A stretch of DNA of 64,000 nt from Cedecea lapagei (GTDB lineage: Bacteria; Pseudomonadota; Gammaproteobacteria; Enterobacterales; Enterobacteriaceae). A program made the translations under genes and the position numbers. Below are positions 41,712-51,861 of this stretch, in pieces. The notes beneath the pieces are model-generated. The model was not told the origin of the DNA, did not search any database, and saw only the letters and a program-made list of their open reading frames with translations. The stretch covers positions 1 through 64,000 of the forward strand of contig NZ_LR134201.1 in the NCBI RefSeq assembly GCF_900635955.1, written 5' to 3'. How positions within the stretch are numbered: position 1 is the stretch's first letter; every line of letters begins with the position of its first letter.

Positions 41712-43040
41712 ATGAGTACTCTGATTAACGATAAAGTGAGCGACAACGTTCACACTGAAAAGCTGGACACCAGCGCCTACCTCGCCCATACGCCCTGGCT
41801 GCAGTTTTTGCTGGTTTGCTGCCTGTTTGCGCTGTGGGGGATGGCCGGAAACCTGAACGATATCCTGATTGCTCAGTTTAAAAAGGGGTTCGATCTGTCG
41901 GATACCCAAACTGCGCTGGTGCAATCTATCTTCTTCCTTGGCTATTTCTTCGTAGCGCTCCCGGCAGCCGCGCTGATAAAACGCTACTCCTACAAAGCTG
42001 CGATTATTACCGGGCTTTGCCTTTACGCGCTGGGCTGCTTCCTGTTTATCCCTGCCGCAGAGGTGATGACCTACGGCGCGTTCCTTGCCTGTCTGGGCGT
42101 CATCGCCTGCGGCCTCTCTTTCCTGGAAACGTCGGCCAACACTTACTCAAGCCTGCTGGGGCCGATTAAAACGTCCACCCAGCGCATTAACTTCTCGCAG
42201 ATTTTTAACTCGCTGGGGGTCATTTCCGGGGTGTTAATCGGCCAGATCATGGTGTTTGGCAAAGATGACCCGAGCCATGAAGAACTGCTAAAAATGCCTG
42301 CCGCTGCGGCAGATGCGGCACGTCACCAGATGGTGGGTCAGGTCGTCGGGCCATACCTGATTATCGGTTCTGTGCTGGTGGTGCTGGCGCTGATCTTTGT
42401 CTTTGTGAAGTTCCCTATCTGCAAAGGTGACGCGCCAAAGCAGCAGGTTTCTTCCGAGGGGATGGGCAGCACGCTGCGACGTTTATTCGCGATCCCTCGT
42501 TTCCGCCTCGGCGTGCTTTCACAGTTCCTTTATGTTGGTGCGCAGGTTGGGGTGTGGAGCTTCACTATCCGTTTCGTGCAGCTGGTTCAGCACGGCACCA
42601 GCGAACACTCGGCAACCTACTGGTTACTGGCCTCGCTGGTGATTTACGCGGTGGGTAAAGGCGTTGCGACCTGGCTGATGAACCGTTTGAACCCTGCGCT
42701 GCTGCTCGGCGTGTTTGCCTCTGTCGCCACGCTGTTGTTGCTGATTGCCGTGGCCAACCACAGCATGCTGGCCGTCTATGCGCTGATTCTGGTGAGCTTC
42801 TGCATGGCGCCGTGCTGGCCAACTAACTTTGGCCTGGTGATCAAAGGTATGGGGAAAGACACCCAGACTGCAGGCTCAATTGTGGTGATGTCGATTATCG
42901 GTGGGGCGGTGATCCCGCTGGTGATGGGCGTCATCTCTGACATTAACCACGGCAACATGCAGATTGCCTTCCTGGTGCCGCTGCTGTGCTTTGTGTATGT
43001 GGGTTTCTACGGTTTCTGGTGTGTAAGGAAGGGGGTATAA
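41712..43040 (+). CDS. FucP-family sugar:H+ symporter (MFS)
   Basis: A 442-residue, 12-helix MFS transporter of the FucP (L-fucose:H+ symporter) family, to which the deoxyribose permease DeoP also belongs. LFALWGMAGNLNDILIAQFK contains the family's N-terminal Asn-Asp motif; IFFLGYFFVALPAAALIKRY and CGLSFLETSANTYSSLLGP are further hallmarks. Fourth gene of the plus arm. Sugar specificity cannot be read from sequence. Confidence 0.93.
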   Translation: MSTLINDKVSDNVHTEKLDTSAYLAHTPWLQFLLVCCLFALWGMAGNLNDILIAQFKKGFDLSDTQTALVQSIFFLGYFFVALPAAALIKRYSYKAAIITGLCLYALGCFLFIPAAEVMTYGAFLACLGVIACGLSFLETSANTYSSLLGPIKTSTQRINFSQIFNSLGVISGVLIGQIMVFGKDDPSHEELLKMPAAAADAARHQMVGQVVGPYLIIGSVLVVLALIFVFVKFPICKGDAPKQQVSSEGMGSTLRRLFAIPRFRLGVLSQFLYVGAQVGVWSFTIRFVQLVQHGTSEHSATYWLLASLVIYAVGKGVATWLMNRLNPALLLGVFASVATLLLLIAVANHSMLAVYALILVSFCMAPCWPTNFGLVIKGMGKDTQTAGSIVVMSIIGGAVIPLVMGVISDINHGNMQIAFLVPLLCFVYVGFYGFWCVRKGV

Positions 43041-43041
43041 C

Positions 43042-43443
43042 ATGCGCGAACTGGTGAAACATTTGGCCCATATCGGCTATCAGGTAAGCAATCTTGAGCG
43101 TTCACTGGCCTTCTATCTCCCGCTGGGTTTTGAGGTGAAAAGTCGCTACAGCAAAACCGCCTCGATTGGCGAAATTGAAGTGGCCTTTATTGAACTTGGC
43201 GGCGTGTTACTTGAGCTGTACCAGCTTCCACAGAGCGAGTGCTTCGATGTGCCACGCTGCGGTATCGACCATATTGCGCTCGAGGTGAGTGACCTTCAGG
43301 CCGTTGCCGCTCGTCTGGAAACGCTGGGCTATAAGCTGGATGAAGGGCCGGTAACGGAATCGTCGCCAATGAATAGGGTGAGTTTTTTACTGATTCGCGG
43401 GCCAGATGGCGAAAGGCTGGAGTTTGATCAGACTGCTGCCTGA
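43042..43443 (+). CDS. VOC-superfamily (glyoxalase/bleomycin-resistance-like) protein
   Basis: A 133-residue protein with two beta-alpha-beta3 units: HLAHIGYQVSNLERSLAFY and CGIDHIALEVSDLQAVAARL, ending GPDGERLEFDQTA. Metal-binding residues are visible (His11, Glu67 in VLLELYQ, His in GIDHIAL, Glu in RLEFDQ). It could be an epimerase, isomerase or lyase of the pathway. The ATG is one base after the transporter stop, so it belongs to the operon. A terminator follows. Confidence 0.9.
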   Translation: MRELVKHLAHIGYQVSNLERSLAFYLPLGFEVKSRYSKTASIGEIEVAFIELGGVLLELYQLPQSECFDVPRCGIDHIALEVSDLQAVAARLETLGYKLDEGPVTESSPMNRVSFLLIRGPDGERLEFDQTAA

Positions 43444-43474
43444 TGCGGAAGGGAACGGGCGTGTTTTAAAAGAA

Positions 43475-43500
43475 AACGGCATTCAACTTTGAATGCCGTT
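43475..43500. terminator. Bidirectional terminator between the sugar operon and fdhE
   Basis: AACGGCATTCAA and TTGAATGCCGTT form a nearly uninterrupted stem. On the minus strand TTTTCTTTT follows (for fdhE); on the plus strand GGTCGTTTT follows (for the VOC gene). Confidence 0.85.
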
Positions 43501-43507
43501 GGTCGTT

Positions 43508-44437
43508 TTATTCCCCTTCGCCAGGGAATAAGAACGGGTTGATGCTGCTGCGGGCGAAGCCTTCCTGCTCCATGCGGGCGTCAAGCACCAGCGAGGCCAG
43601 GTCGTCGGCGACGGCTTCCACTTTCGGGTCCTTCTCCTGATAGAGAATTTTCAGGTAGGTGCCGCAGTCGCCGCAGCTTTCGGCTTTGATTGCCGCCTGC
43701 TCGCTGTCCAGCGACCAGTAGTTTAAGTCGCGGGTCTGCTCGCAGTTGCTGCACTTCACGCGCACCACATGCCATTCGGTTTCGCACAGGTTGCAGTGCA
43801 GGTAGCGCAGGCCATTGGTGGTGCCGATGTGCACCATGCTGGAGACCGGAATCGAGCCGCAAACCGGGCAGAACTGGCGCTGTTCGCCGTACTCGGCTTT
43901 AGCTTTGCCGGGGATAAGCGTCGCCATTTGCGCCCAGTAGAGCGACAGCGCGGCCCAGATAAACGGCGCTTTGTCGCTGCTCACCAGCGCGAAGTCGGCG
44001 TTGAACAGCGCGGTGGCCATCTCTTCCAGCTCCTGCGAAGAAGCCTTTTCAAGATTTTCAATCACGGCTAACGCCGGGCCGTCCATCTCTGGCTTCAGCT
44101 CGGCAATCAGCGACTGCAGCAGGCGCTGCCAGTGCGGGTCGCGCGGCAGGACGTGAATGTCCAGCGGCGGCTTGCCGGTTTTGGCGGCTTCAGCAATCAG
44201 GGCGGTTAAATCCCTCTCCAGCGGATGGTCGTACAGCACCACTTCCTGCGCGTGGGCAATCAGCGCGGCAAAGCGCAGATAGTCGCCCAGCGGGTTGCTG
44301 GCAGCCAGCTCGCGCAGCCGTTCAGCGCGGCGGTTGTAGAGATTTTTGAGCCTGGGGAACAATAACGGCGGAATCATTTCCGCCGTGCGTTTATCGCTCT
44401 TCTCCAGCTGATCTTGCGGGATTATGCGAATACTCAT
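43508..44437 (-). CDS. fdhE: Formate dehydrogenase accessory protein FdhE
   Basis: FdhE is a cytoplasmic iron-binding chaperone needed for assembly of the membrane formate dehydrogenases. The 309-residue protein equals the E. coli length. Four CxxC pairs lie in the C-terminal half: CPVCGS, CNLCET, CSNCEQ and CGDCGT, forming rubredoxin-like sites. Its start overlaps the fdoI stop by four bases; it is the last gene of fdoGHI-fdhE. Confidence 0.97.
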   Translation of the reverse strand: MSIRIIPQDQLEKSDKRTAEMIPPLLFPRLKNLYNRRAERLRELAASNPLGDYLRFAALIAHAQEVVLYDHPLERDLTALIAEAAKTGKPPLDIHVLPRDPHWQRLLQSLIAELKPEMDGPALAVIENLEKASSQELEEMATALFNADFALVSSDKAPFIWAALSLYWAQMATLIPGKAKAEYGEQRQFCPVCGSIPVSSMVHIGTTNGLRYLHCNLCETEWHVVRVKCSNCEQTRDLNYWSLDSEQAAIKAESCGDCGTYLKILYQEKDPKVEAVADDLASLVLDARMEQEGFARSSINPFLFPGEGE

Positions 44438-45069
44438 TCAGATTTATTTTCCGTTGTCTTGCGGACTTCGCGGTACCATTTCGGGTGATGTTTCTTCGCC
44501 CACGTCGTGGTAACCCAGCCCTCCACCATCGCGGTGATGGTGCCTTTTACCCAAAGGGCGGCGTAAATATGCACCATGATAACCACAATTAACGCTACCG
44601 CTGCAAATGAATGCACCATTAACGCCAAGCGAATAACCGGAATAGGGAAGGCTGGCGCAAAGTAAGGACGCCAGATAACTACGCCACTCACCAGCAGCAG
44701 CACCAGGAAAATAATCGCCGCCCAGAACACGCATTTCTGGCCGAAGTTATAGCGCCCGGTGTCTCCCACTTCCTCGTTGACGACGATCTTACGAATATTC
44801 TTCGCCCAAAAGATATCATCCCGATTGATTAGGTTGTGGTGCCAGTAACGGAAAAACATGATGATGAACGACGCGAACATCACCACCCCAACGAACGGGT
44901 GGAGGATGCGCGCCAGCTGCGGCGTACCGAGAATGCCCATCAGCCAGTTGAAGGACGGGAAGAAAAAGCCCAGTCCGCTCACCGCCGCCAGCACGAAGCA
45001 GAAGGCGGTGACCCAGTGGTTGATGCGCTCAGGCGCGCTGTAGCGCTGAATGGTCGGTTGCTTTTTCAT
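44434..45069 (-). CDS. fdoI: Formate dehydrogenase-O cytochrome b556 subunit
   Basis: The 211-residue inner-membrane subunit (same length as E. coli FdoI) passes electrons from FdoH to menaquinone or ubiquinone. Four membrane helices are visible (ERINHWVTAFCFVLAAVSG, LHPFVGVVMFASFIIMFF, AIIFLVLLLVSGVVIW, MVHSFAAVALIVVIMVHIYA), with conserved haem-ligand histidines in the first, second and fourth. Overlaps fdoH and fdhE by four bases each. Confidence 0.96.
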   Translation of the reverse strand: MKKQPTIQRYSAPERINHWVTAFCFVLAAVSGLGFFFPSFNWLMGILGTPQLARILHPFVGVVMFASFIIMFFRYWHHNLINRDDIFWAKNIRKIVVNEEVGDTGRYNFGQKCVFWAAIIFLVLLLVSGVVIWRPYFAPAFPIPVIRLALMVHSFAAVALIVVIMVHIYAALWVKGTITAMVEGWVTTTWAKKHHPKWYREVRKTTENKSE

Positions 45070-45968
45070 TTACGCACCTCGTCGTCGTCATGGTGCAGAT
45101 TATCGTCCTCTTCTTCGGCACGGTTCGGGCCGACCCCAACGTAGTGGAAGACGCTGGCGGCGAAGGTGGCCGCAAAGCCGATGGCGGCCAGCGGTTTCCA
45201 GACGCCTTTCCAGAACTTCACGGTTGGGCTGATGGACGGGTTCTCCGGCAGGCCGTGATACAGCGTTGGCTTGTCCGCATGATGCAGCACGTACATGACG
45301 TGCGTTCCGCCTACGCCCGCCGGATCGTACAAACCTGCGTTGTCATAACCACGGGTTTTCAGCTCCGCCACGCGCTCGCCGGCGAGGGTTTTCATATCCT
45401 CTTTCGATCCAAAATGAATCGCTCCGGTCGGGCAGGTCTTCACGCATGCTGGCTCCTGGCCCACGGTGACGCGGTCTACGCACAGGGTGCATTTGTAGAC
45501 GCGGTTGTCTTCCGGGTTCAGGCGCGGCACGTCGAACGGGCAGCCCGCGATGCAGTAGCCGCAGCCGATGCACTGCTCGGACTGGAAGTCGACGATGCCG
45601 TTGGCATACTGAATAATAGCCCCTTCCGACGGACACGCCTTCAGGCAGCCCGGATCCGCGCAGTGCATACAGCCGTCTTTGCGGATCAGCCATTCCAGTT
45701 TGTCGTTCTGCTCCACTTCCGAGAAGCGCATCACCGTCCAGGATTTGGCGGTCAGGTCCGCCGGGTTGTCGTACACCCCGACGTTATGTCCCACTTCATC
45801 GCGGATGTCGTTCCACTCTGAACACGCCACCTGGCAGGCCTTACAGCCGATGCAGGTGGTGACATCGATAAGTTTGGCGACCTCCTGCTGATGATCCCGC
45901 GCCTGTGGCGCGGGCGTGAAGCCGTTAGTAGCGGAACGACGGATAATGTCCTGAGATTGATAAGCCAT
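45066..45968 (-). CDS. fdoH: Formate dehydrogenase-O iron-sulfur subunit
   Basis: The 300-residue beta subunit carries four [4Fe-4S] clusters from FdoG to the cytochrome. Cysteine motifs are visible in order: CIGCKACQVACSEW, CMHCADPGCLKACP, CIGCGYCIAGCPFDVP and CTLC...CVKTCPTGA. A single C-terminal membrane anchor (LAAIGFAATFAASVFHYVG) holds it to the membrane on the periplasmic side. Its ATG lies three bases after the fdoG stop. Confidence 0.97.
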   Translation of the reverse strand: MAYQSQDIIRRSATNGFTPAPQARDHQQEVAKLIDVTTCIGCKACQVACSEWNDIRDEVGHNVGVYDNPADLTAKSWTVMRFSEVEQNDKLEWLIRKDGCMHCADPGCLKACPSEGAIIQYANGIVDFQSEQCIGCGYCIAGCPFDVPRLNPEDNRVYKCTLCVDRVTVGQEPACVKTCPTGAIHFGSKEDMKTLAGERVAELKTRGYDNAGLYDPAGVGGTHVMYVLHHADKPTLYHGLPENPSISPTVKFWKGVWKPLAAIGFAATFAASVFHYVGVGPNRAEEEDDNLHHDDDEVRK

Positions 45969-45971
45969 CCG

Positions 45972-48900
45972 TTACACCTTTTCCACGTTGACCAGGAACG
46001 CCTTGAACTCTGGCGTTTGCGTGTTGGCATCCCCGACAAACGGCGTCAGGGTATTGGCGATAAAGCCTTTCTTCGCCACGCCTTCGTAACCCCAGTGAAT
46101 CGGGATCCCGATGGTATCCACCTTCTGGCCGTGAACGTCCAGGGTGCGGATACGCTTGGTCACCACCGCCTTGGCCTTGATGTAGCCGCGGTTGGAGGAG
46201 ACCTTCACCGTGTCGCCGTGGGCGATGCCGAGCCTGTTGGCCAGCTTCTCGCCAATCTCGACAAACTGCTCCGGCTGCGCGATGGCGTTCAGCAGCGCGT
46301 GTTTGGTCCAGTAGTGGAAATGCTCCGTCAGGCGATAGGTGGTGCCGACATACGGGAACTTGTCATGCTTGCCCATCGCTTCCAGGTCATCTTTAAACAC
46401 GCGTGCTGCCGGGTTGGAGACCACGTTCGGGTGCAGCGGGTTGGTACCCAGCGGCGTTTCAAACGGCTCGTAGTGTTCCGGGAACGGCCCCTCTGCCATC
46501 TTGTCGAGGGCAAACAGGCGACCCAGTCCTTCCGGCTGCATGATAAACGGCCCGACGCCGCTGTCCGGTGCGGCGGTGCTGTAGTCCGGTACGTCGATGC
46601 CGCCCCATTTCGCGCCATCCCAGGAGATCAGGCGGCGTTTTTCATCCCACGGTTTGCCCGACGGGTCGGCGGAGGCACGGTTGTACAGAATTCGGCGGTT
46701 AAGCGGCCACGCCCATGCCCAGCCGAGCGTATTGCCCAGGCCTGACGGGTCGGCGTTGTCGCGGCGAGCCATCTGGTTACCGTCCGGTGTCCAGCTTCCT
46801 GCGAAGATCCAGCAGCCGCTGGACGTGGTGCCGTCGTCGCGCAGCTGGGCAAAGGAGCTAAGCTGCTGGCCTTTTTTCACCAGCACCGCGCCGGTGGCCG
46901 GGTCGATAACGTCTTCCAGCGCCTTGCCGTTGCTTTCCATGGCCACTTCTTCCGGCGCCGGGTTGTCCGGCGTCAGGTACTTCCAGGTCATGTTCAGCAC
47001 CTGCTCAGGCACTTTACCGCCGTCGCGCTCGTACATATGGCGCAGGCGGGTGAAGATGCCGGAGAGGATTTCGCCGTCGTTCAGCGCTTCCCCCGGTGCA
47101 TCCGCCCCTTTCCAGTGCCACTGCAGCCAGCGGCCGGAGTTGACGATGGAGCCGTTCTCTTCCGCGAAGCAGGTGGACGGCAGACGGAATACCTCGGTCT
47201 GGATTTGCGACGGGTCAACGTCGTTCATCTCGCCGTGGTTCTGCCAGAAGTTGGACGTCTCGGTGTTCAGCGGGTCAATGGTGACCAGGAACTTCAGCTT
47301 CGAGAGCGAGGCCACAACCTTGTTCTTGTTAGGGAACGAGGCCACCGGGTTAAAGCCCTGGCACAGATAGCCGTTGACCTTGCCCTGGCTCATCATTTCG
47401 AAGTACTGCAGCACGTCGTAGCCTTTGTCCCACTTCGGCAGCCAGTCATAGCCCCAGCTGTTCTCCTTCGTCGCTTTGTCGCCAAAGAAGGCTTTCATCA
47501 TCGAGACGAAGAATTTCGGGTAGTTACTCCAGTAGTTCACCTGGCCCTTCAGCAGCGGTTTAGGCGTGTTGGCGGCGAGGTAGGTGTCGATGTCGGTCTG
47601 TTTTTCGCTCGGTAGGTTCATGTAACCCGGCAGGCTGGTGGAGAGCAGGCCGAGGTCGGTCAGACCCTGAATGTTGGAGTGGCCGCGCAGGGCGTTAACG
47701 CCGCCGCCTGCCATCCCCATGTTGCCGAGCAGCAGCTGGATCATCGCCATGGTGCGGATGTTCTGCGCGCCGATGGAGTGCTGTGTCCAGCCGAGGGCGT
47801 ACAGGAACGACGCGGTTTTATCCGCCACGCTGGTTTCGGCGATGTACTCGCAGACCTTCAGGAAGTCCTCTTTCGGCGTACCACAGATGCTGGTGACCAC
47901 GTCCGGCGTGTAGCGGGAAATATGCTCTTTCAGCAGATTCCACACGCAGCGCGGGTGCTGCAGCGTCAGGTCGCGTTTCGCAAAACCTTCTTCATCCAGC
48001 TCGTAGTTCCAGGTGGTTTTGTCGTATTTGCGGTTTGCCGCGTCGTAGCCGGTGAACAGCCCGTCGTCGAAGCCGAAGTCCTCGCGCACAATCAGATTGG
48101 CGTTGGTGTAAGACTCGACGTACTCGCGGTTGAATTTGTTGTTGTTTATCAGGTACAGCAGTACGCCCGACAGGAAAGCAATGTCGGTCCCGGAGCGGAT
48201 AGGCGTGTAGAAATCCGCCACCGAAGCGGTTCGCGTAAAGCGAGGATCGATAACAATCAGCTTCGCGCCGTTGTGGATTTTGGCTTCCATCGCCCAGCGG
48301 AATCCCACCGGATGCGCTTCTGCCGCGTTGCCACCCATTACCACGACGAGGTTGGCGTTTTTGATATCAACCCAGTGGTTGGTCATCGCACCGCGACCAA
48401 ATGTTGGAGCAAGACTTGCTACCGTTGGTCCGTGTCAGACACGCGCCTGGTTATCCACGGCAAGCATGCCGAGGGCGCGGGTAAATTTCTGGGTTAAATA
48501 GCCGGTTTCGTTGCTGGACGCGGAGGCGCAGAGCATCCCCGTGGAAAGCCAGCGGTTTACCGTGGTGCCCTGTTCATTCTTTTCGATGAAGTTGGCGTCG
48601 CGGTCCTCTTTCATCAGCTTCGCGATGCGGTCAAAGGCATCTTCCCAGCTGATTTGCTGCCATTTATCGGAGCCTGGTGCGCGGTAAGAGGGGGTTTTCA
48701 GGCGGCTTTCGGAGTGAATGAAGTCCACCAGACCGGCCCCTTTCGGGCACAGCGCGCCGCGGTTGACCGGGTGGTCCGGGTCACCTTCGATATGGAAAAT
48801 TGAGGCTTTTGCGTTTTTTGCGCCGTCGCCGAGGCTATACATCAATAGCCCACAGCCGACGGAGCAGTATGTACAGGTGTTACGGGTTTCACGGGTGCGC

Positions 48901-49022
48901 AGCAGCTTGTACTGCCGGGTTTCCGCAAGCGCAGCGCCGGGGGCAAAACCCAGTGCTGCTGCCGTGGTGCCTGCCATACCGCCAGCACAGATCTTAAAGA
49001 ACTGCCTTCTGCTGACCTGCAT
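45972..49022 (-). CDS. fdoG: Formate dehydrogenase-O major subunit, selenoprotein with in-frame UGA
   Basis: FdoG oxidises formate to CO2 at a molybdopterin/selenocysteine site in the periplasm. The reading frame is interrupted at 48435-48437 by TGA, codon 196, the Sec196 position of E. coli; reading it as Sec gives 1016 residues, the E. coli length. The context VDNQARV-Sec-HGPTVASLAPTF is the classic active site. The twin-arginine signal is VSRRQFFKIC; the [4Fe-4S] motif is CTYCSVGCG...CPKGAG. The ATG at 49022 is chosen since the frame upstream has no signal. Without recoding, this is two ORFs. Confidence 0.97.
48397..48437 (-). promoter_or_regulatory. Bacterial SECIS element of fdoG
   Basis: On the minus strand the Sec TGA is followed by CACGGACCAACGGTAGCAAG and TCTTGCTCC; GCAAGUCUUGC forms the apical stem-loop, placed like the SelB-binding SECIS of fdnG/fdoG. 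Confidence 0.85.
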
Positions 49023-49201
49023 GGATCGCTCCTTACATTTCGACATTTCACATTGCTTAGGATTTATTTTGCGGGGTAACCCGCAAAGGTTCACAATTGG
49101 AACCAGTATAGATTTTGATGGCTTACTTCCCTTCATCCGGAAGGGGTATTAAGTAGAATACCACAATGGTCCTGAGGGTGTTCTCGAATGGTTAAAACTA
49201 A

Positions 49202-50026
49202 GTGAACAAATTTCGCTACTCTGACAAAAAACTTATGGAACAGGTAACCGGCGCACGCACGATCGAGCTCTGGCACCGGGGCAATCTCACCGTGGGTGAA
49301 ACCGACTGGATCGCCGAGGAGGTGCCTGTCGCGCTCGTCTACAACGGTATTTCTCACGTTGTGATGATGGCTTCGCCAAAAGATCTGGAGGCTTTTGCGC
49401 TCGGTTTTTCCCTGTCCGAAGGCATTATTGACAGTCCGGCAGACATTTACGGGATGGATGTATTGGCATCCTGTCACGGCGTTGAGGTGCAGATTGAGCT
49501 TTCCAGCCGCCGTTTTATGGGGCTGAAGGAGCGCCGTCGCGCGCTGGCTGGGCGAACCGGCTGCGGGGTATGCGGCGTCGAGCAGCTGAGCGATATTGGC
49601 CGCCCGGTGCCGCCGCTGCCCTTTACCCAGACCTTTAGCCTTGAAAAGCTGGATGAGCCGTTGGGTAAAATGCGCGACTACCAGCCGATTGGCGGGTTGA
49701 CCGGCTGCACCCATGCGGCGTTATGGCTGGATGCGGAAGGGCAAATTCTCGACGGACGGGAAGATATTGGTCGCCATGTGGCGCTGGATAAGATGCTCGG
49801 CATTCGCAGCCGTAACCAGTGGCAGCAGGGCGCAGCGCTGGTTTCAAGCCGTGCGAGCTACGAAATGGTGCAGAAGGCCGCGATGTGCGGCGTAGAAATC
49901 CTTTTTGCGGTCTCCGCCGCCACGACGTTAGCGGTTGAAGTCGCTAAGCGCACCAACCTGACGCTGGTGGGCTTTAACCGCCCAGGCCGTGCAACGGTTT
50001 ATACGCACCCGGAGCGGCTGCGCTAG
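49202..50026 (+). CDS. fdhD: Formate dehydrogenase sulfurtransferase FdhD
   Basis: FdhD transfers sulfur from IscS to the molybdenum cofactor of formate dehydrogenases. The 274-residue protein has the sulfur-carrying CxxC in RTGCGVCGVEQL, and conserved blocks EEVPVALVYNGISHVVMMAS, DIGRHVALDK, ALVSSRASYEMVQK and GRATVYTHPERL. I choose the GTG at 49202 (MNKFRYSDKKLMEQ); no better ribosome site is visible. It is divergent from fdoG, as in E. coli. Confidence 0.95.
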   Translation: MNKFRYSDKKLMEQVTGARTIELWHRGNLTVGETDWIAEEVPVALVYNGISHVVMMASPKDLEAFALGFSLSEGIIDSPADIYGMDVLASCHGVEVQIELSSRRFMGLKERRRALAGRTGCGVCGVEQLSDIGRPVPPLPFTQTFSLEKLDEPLGKMRDYQPIGGLTGCTHAALWLDAEGQILDGREDIGRHVALDKMLGIRSRNQWQQGAALVSSRASYEMVQKAAMCGVEILFAVSAATTLAVEVAKRTNLTLVGFNRPGRATVYTHPERLR

Positions 50027-50031
50027 ATTTC

Positions 50032-50180
50032 CCCTCACCCCGGCCCTCTCCCCAAAGGGGCGAGGGAGGAAAGAAGGGGAAGGTATATCAGCTCTCTCCC
50101 CAAAGGGGCGAGGGAGGAAAACAAGCCGCGGAGTATTTTTATCCCCTCTCCCTTCCAGGGAGAGGGTTAGGGTGAGGGTC
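50032..50180. repeat. Cluster of REP-like palindromic repeats
   Basis: Three tandem-arranged palindromes fill the fdhD-aldB gap: CCCTCTCCCC/GGGGCGAGGG twice (about 50043 and 50093) and CCCTCTCCC/GGGAGAGGG near 50143-50166, flanked by CCCTCACCC and GGGTGAGGG. Such REP-like clusters often protect 3' ends of convergent transcripts. Confidence 0.85.
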
Positions 50181-50185
50181 AAACC

Positions 50186-51724
<1,539 letters not shown>

Positions 51725-51861
51725 AGCCGTCTCCTTGTGATGGTTCATTCTCAAGGGTAGTCCGGCCCGGTTAATTCTTCGCCATTTCTCGTCTGCTTTA
51801 CGACACGCTTCACGGATCCCCTCCCGAGAAGAGGAAAAGCCTCTTCTCGCTGAAAGGGAGA

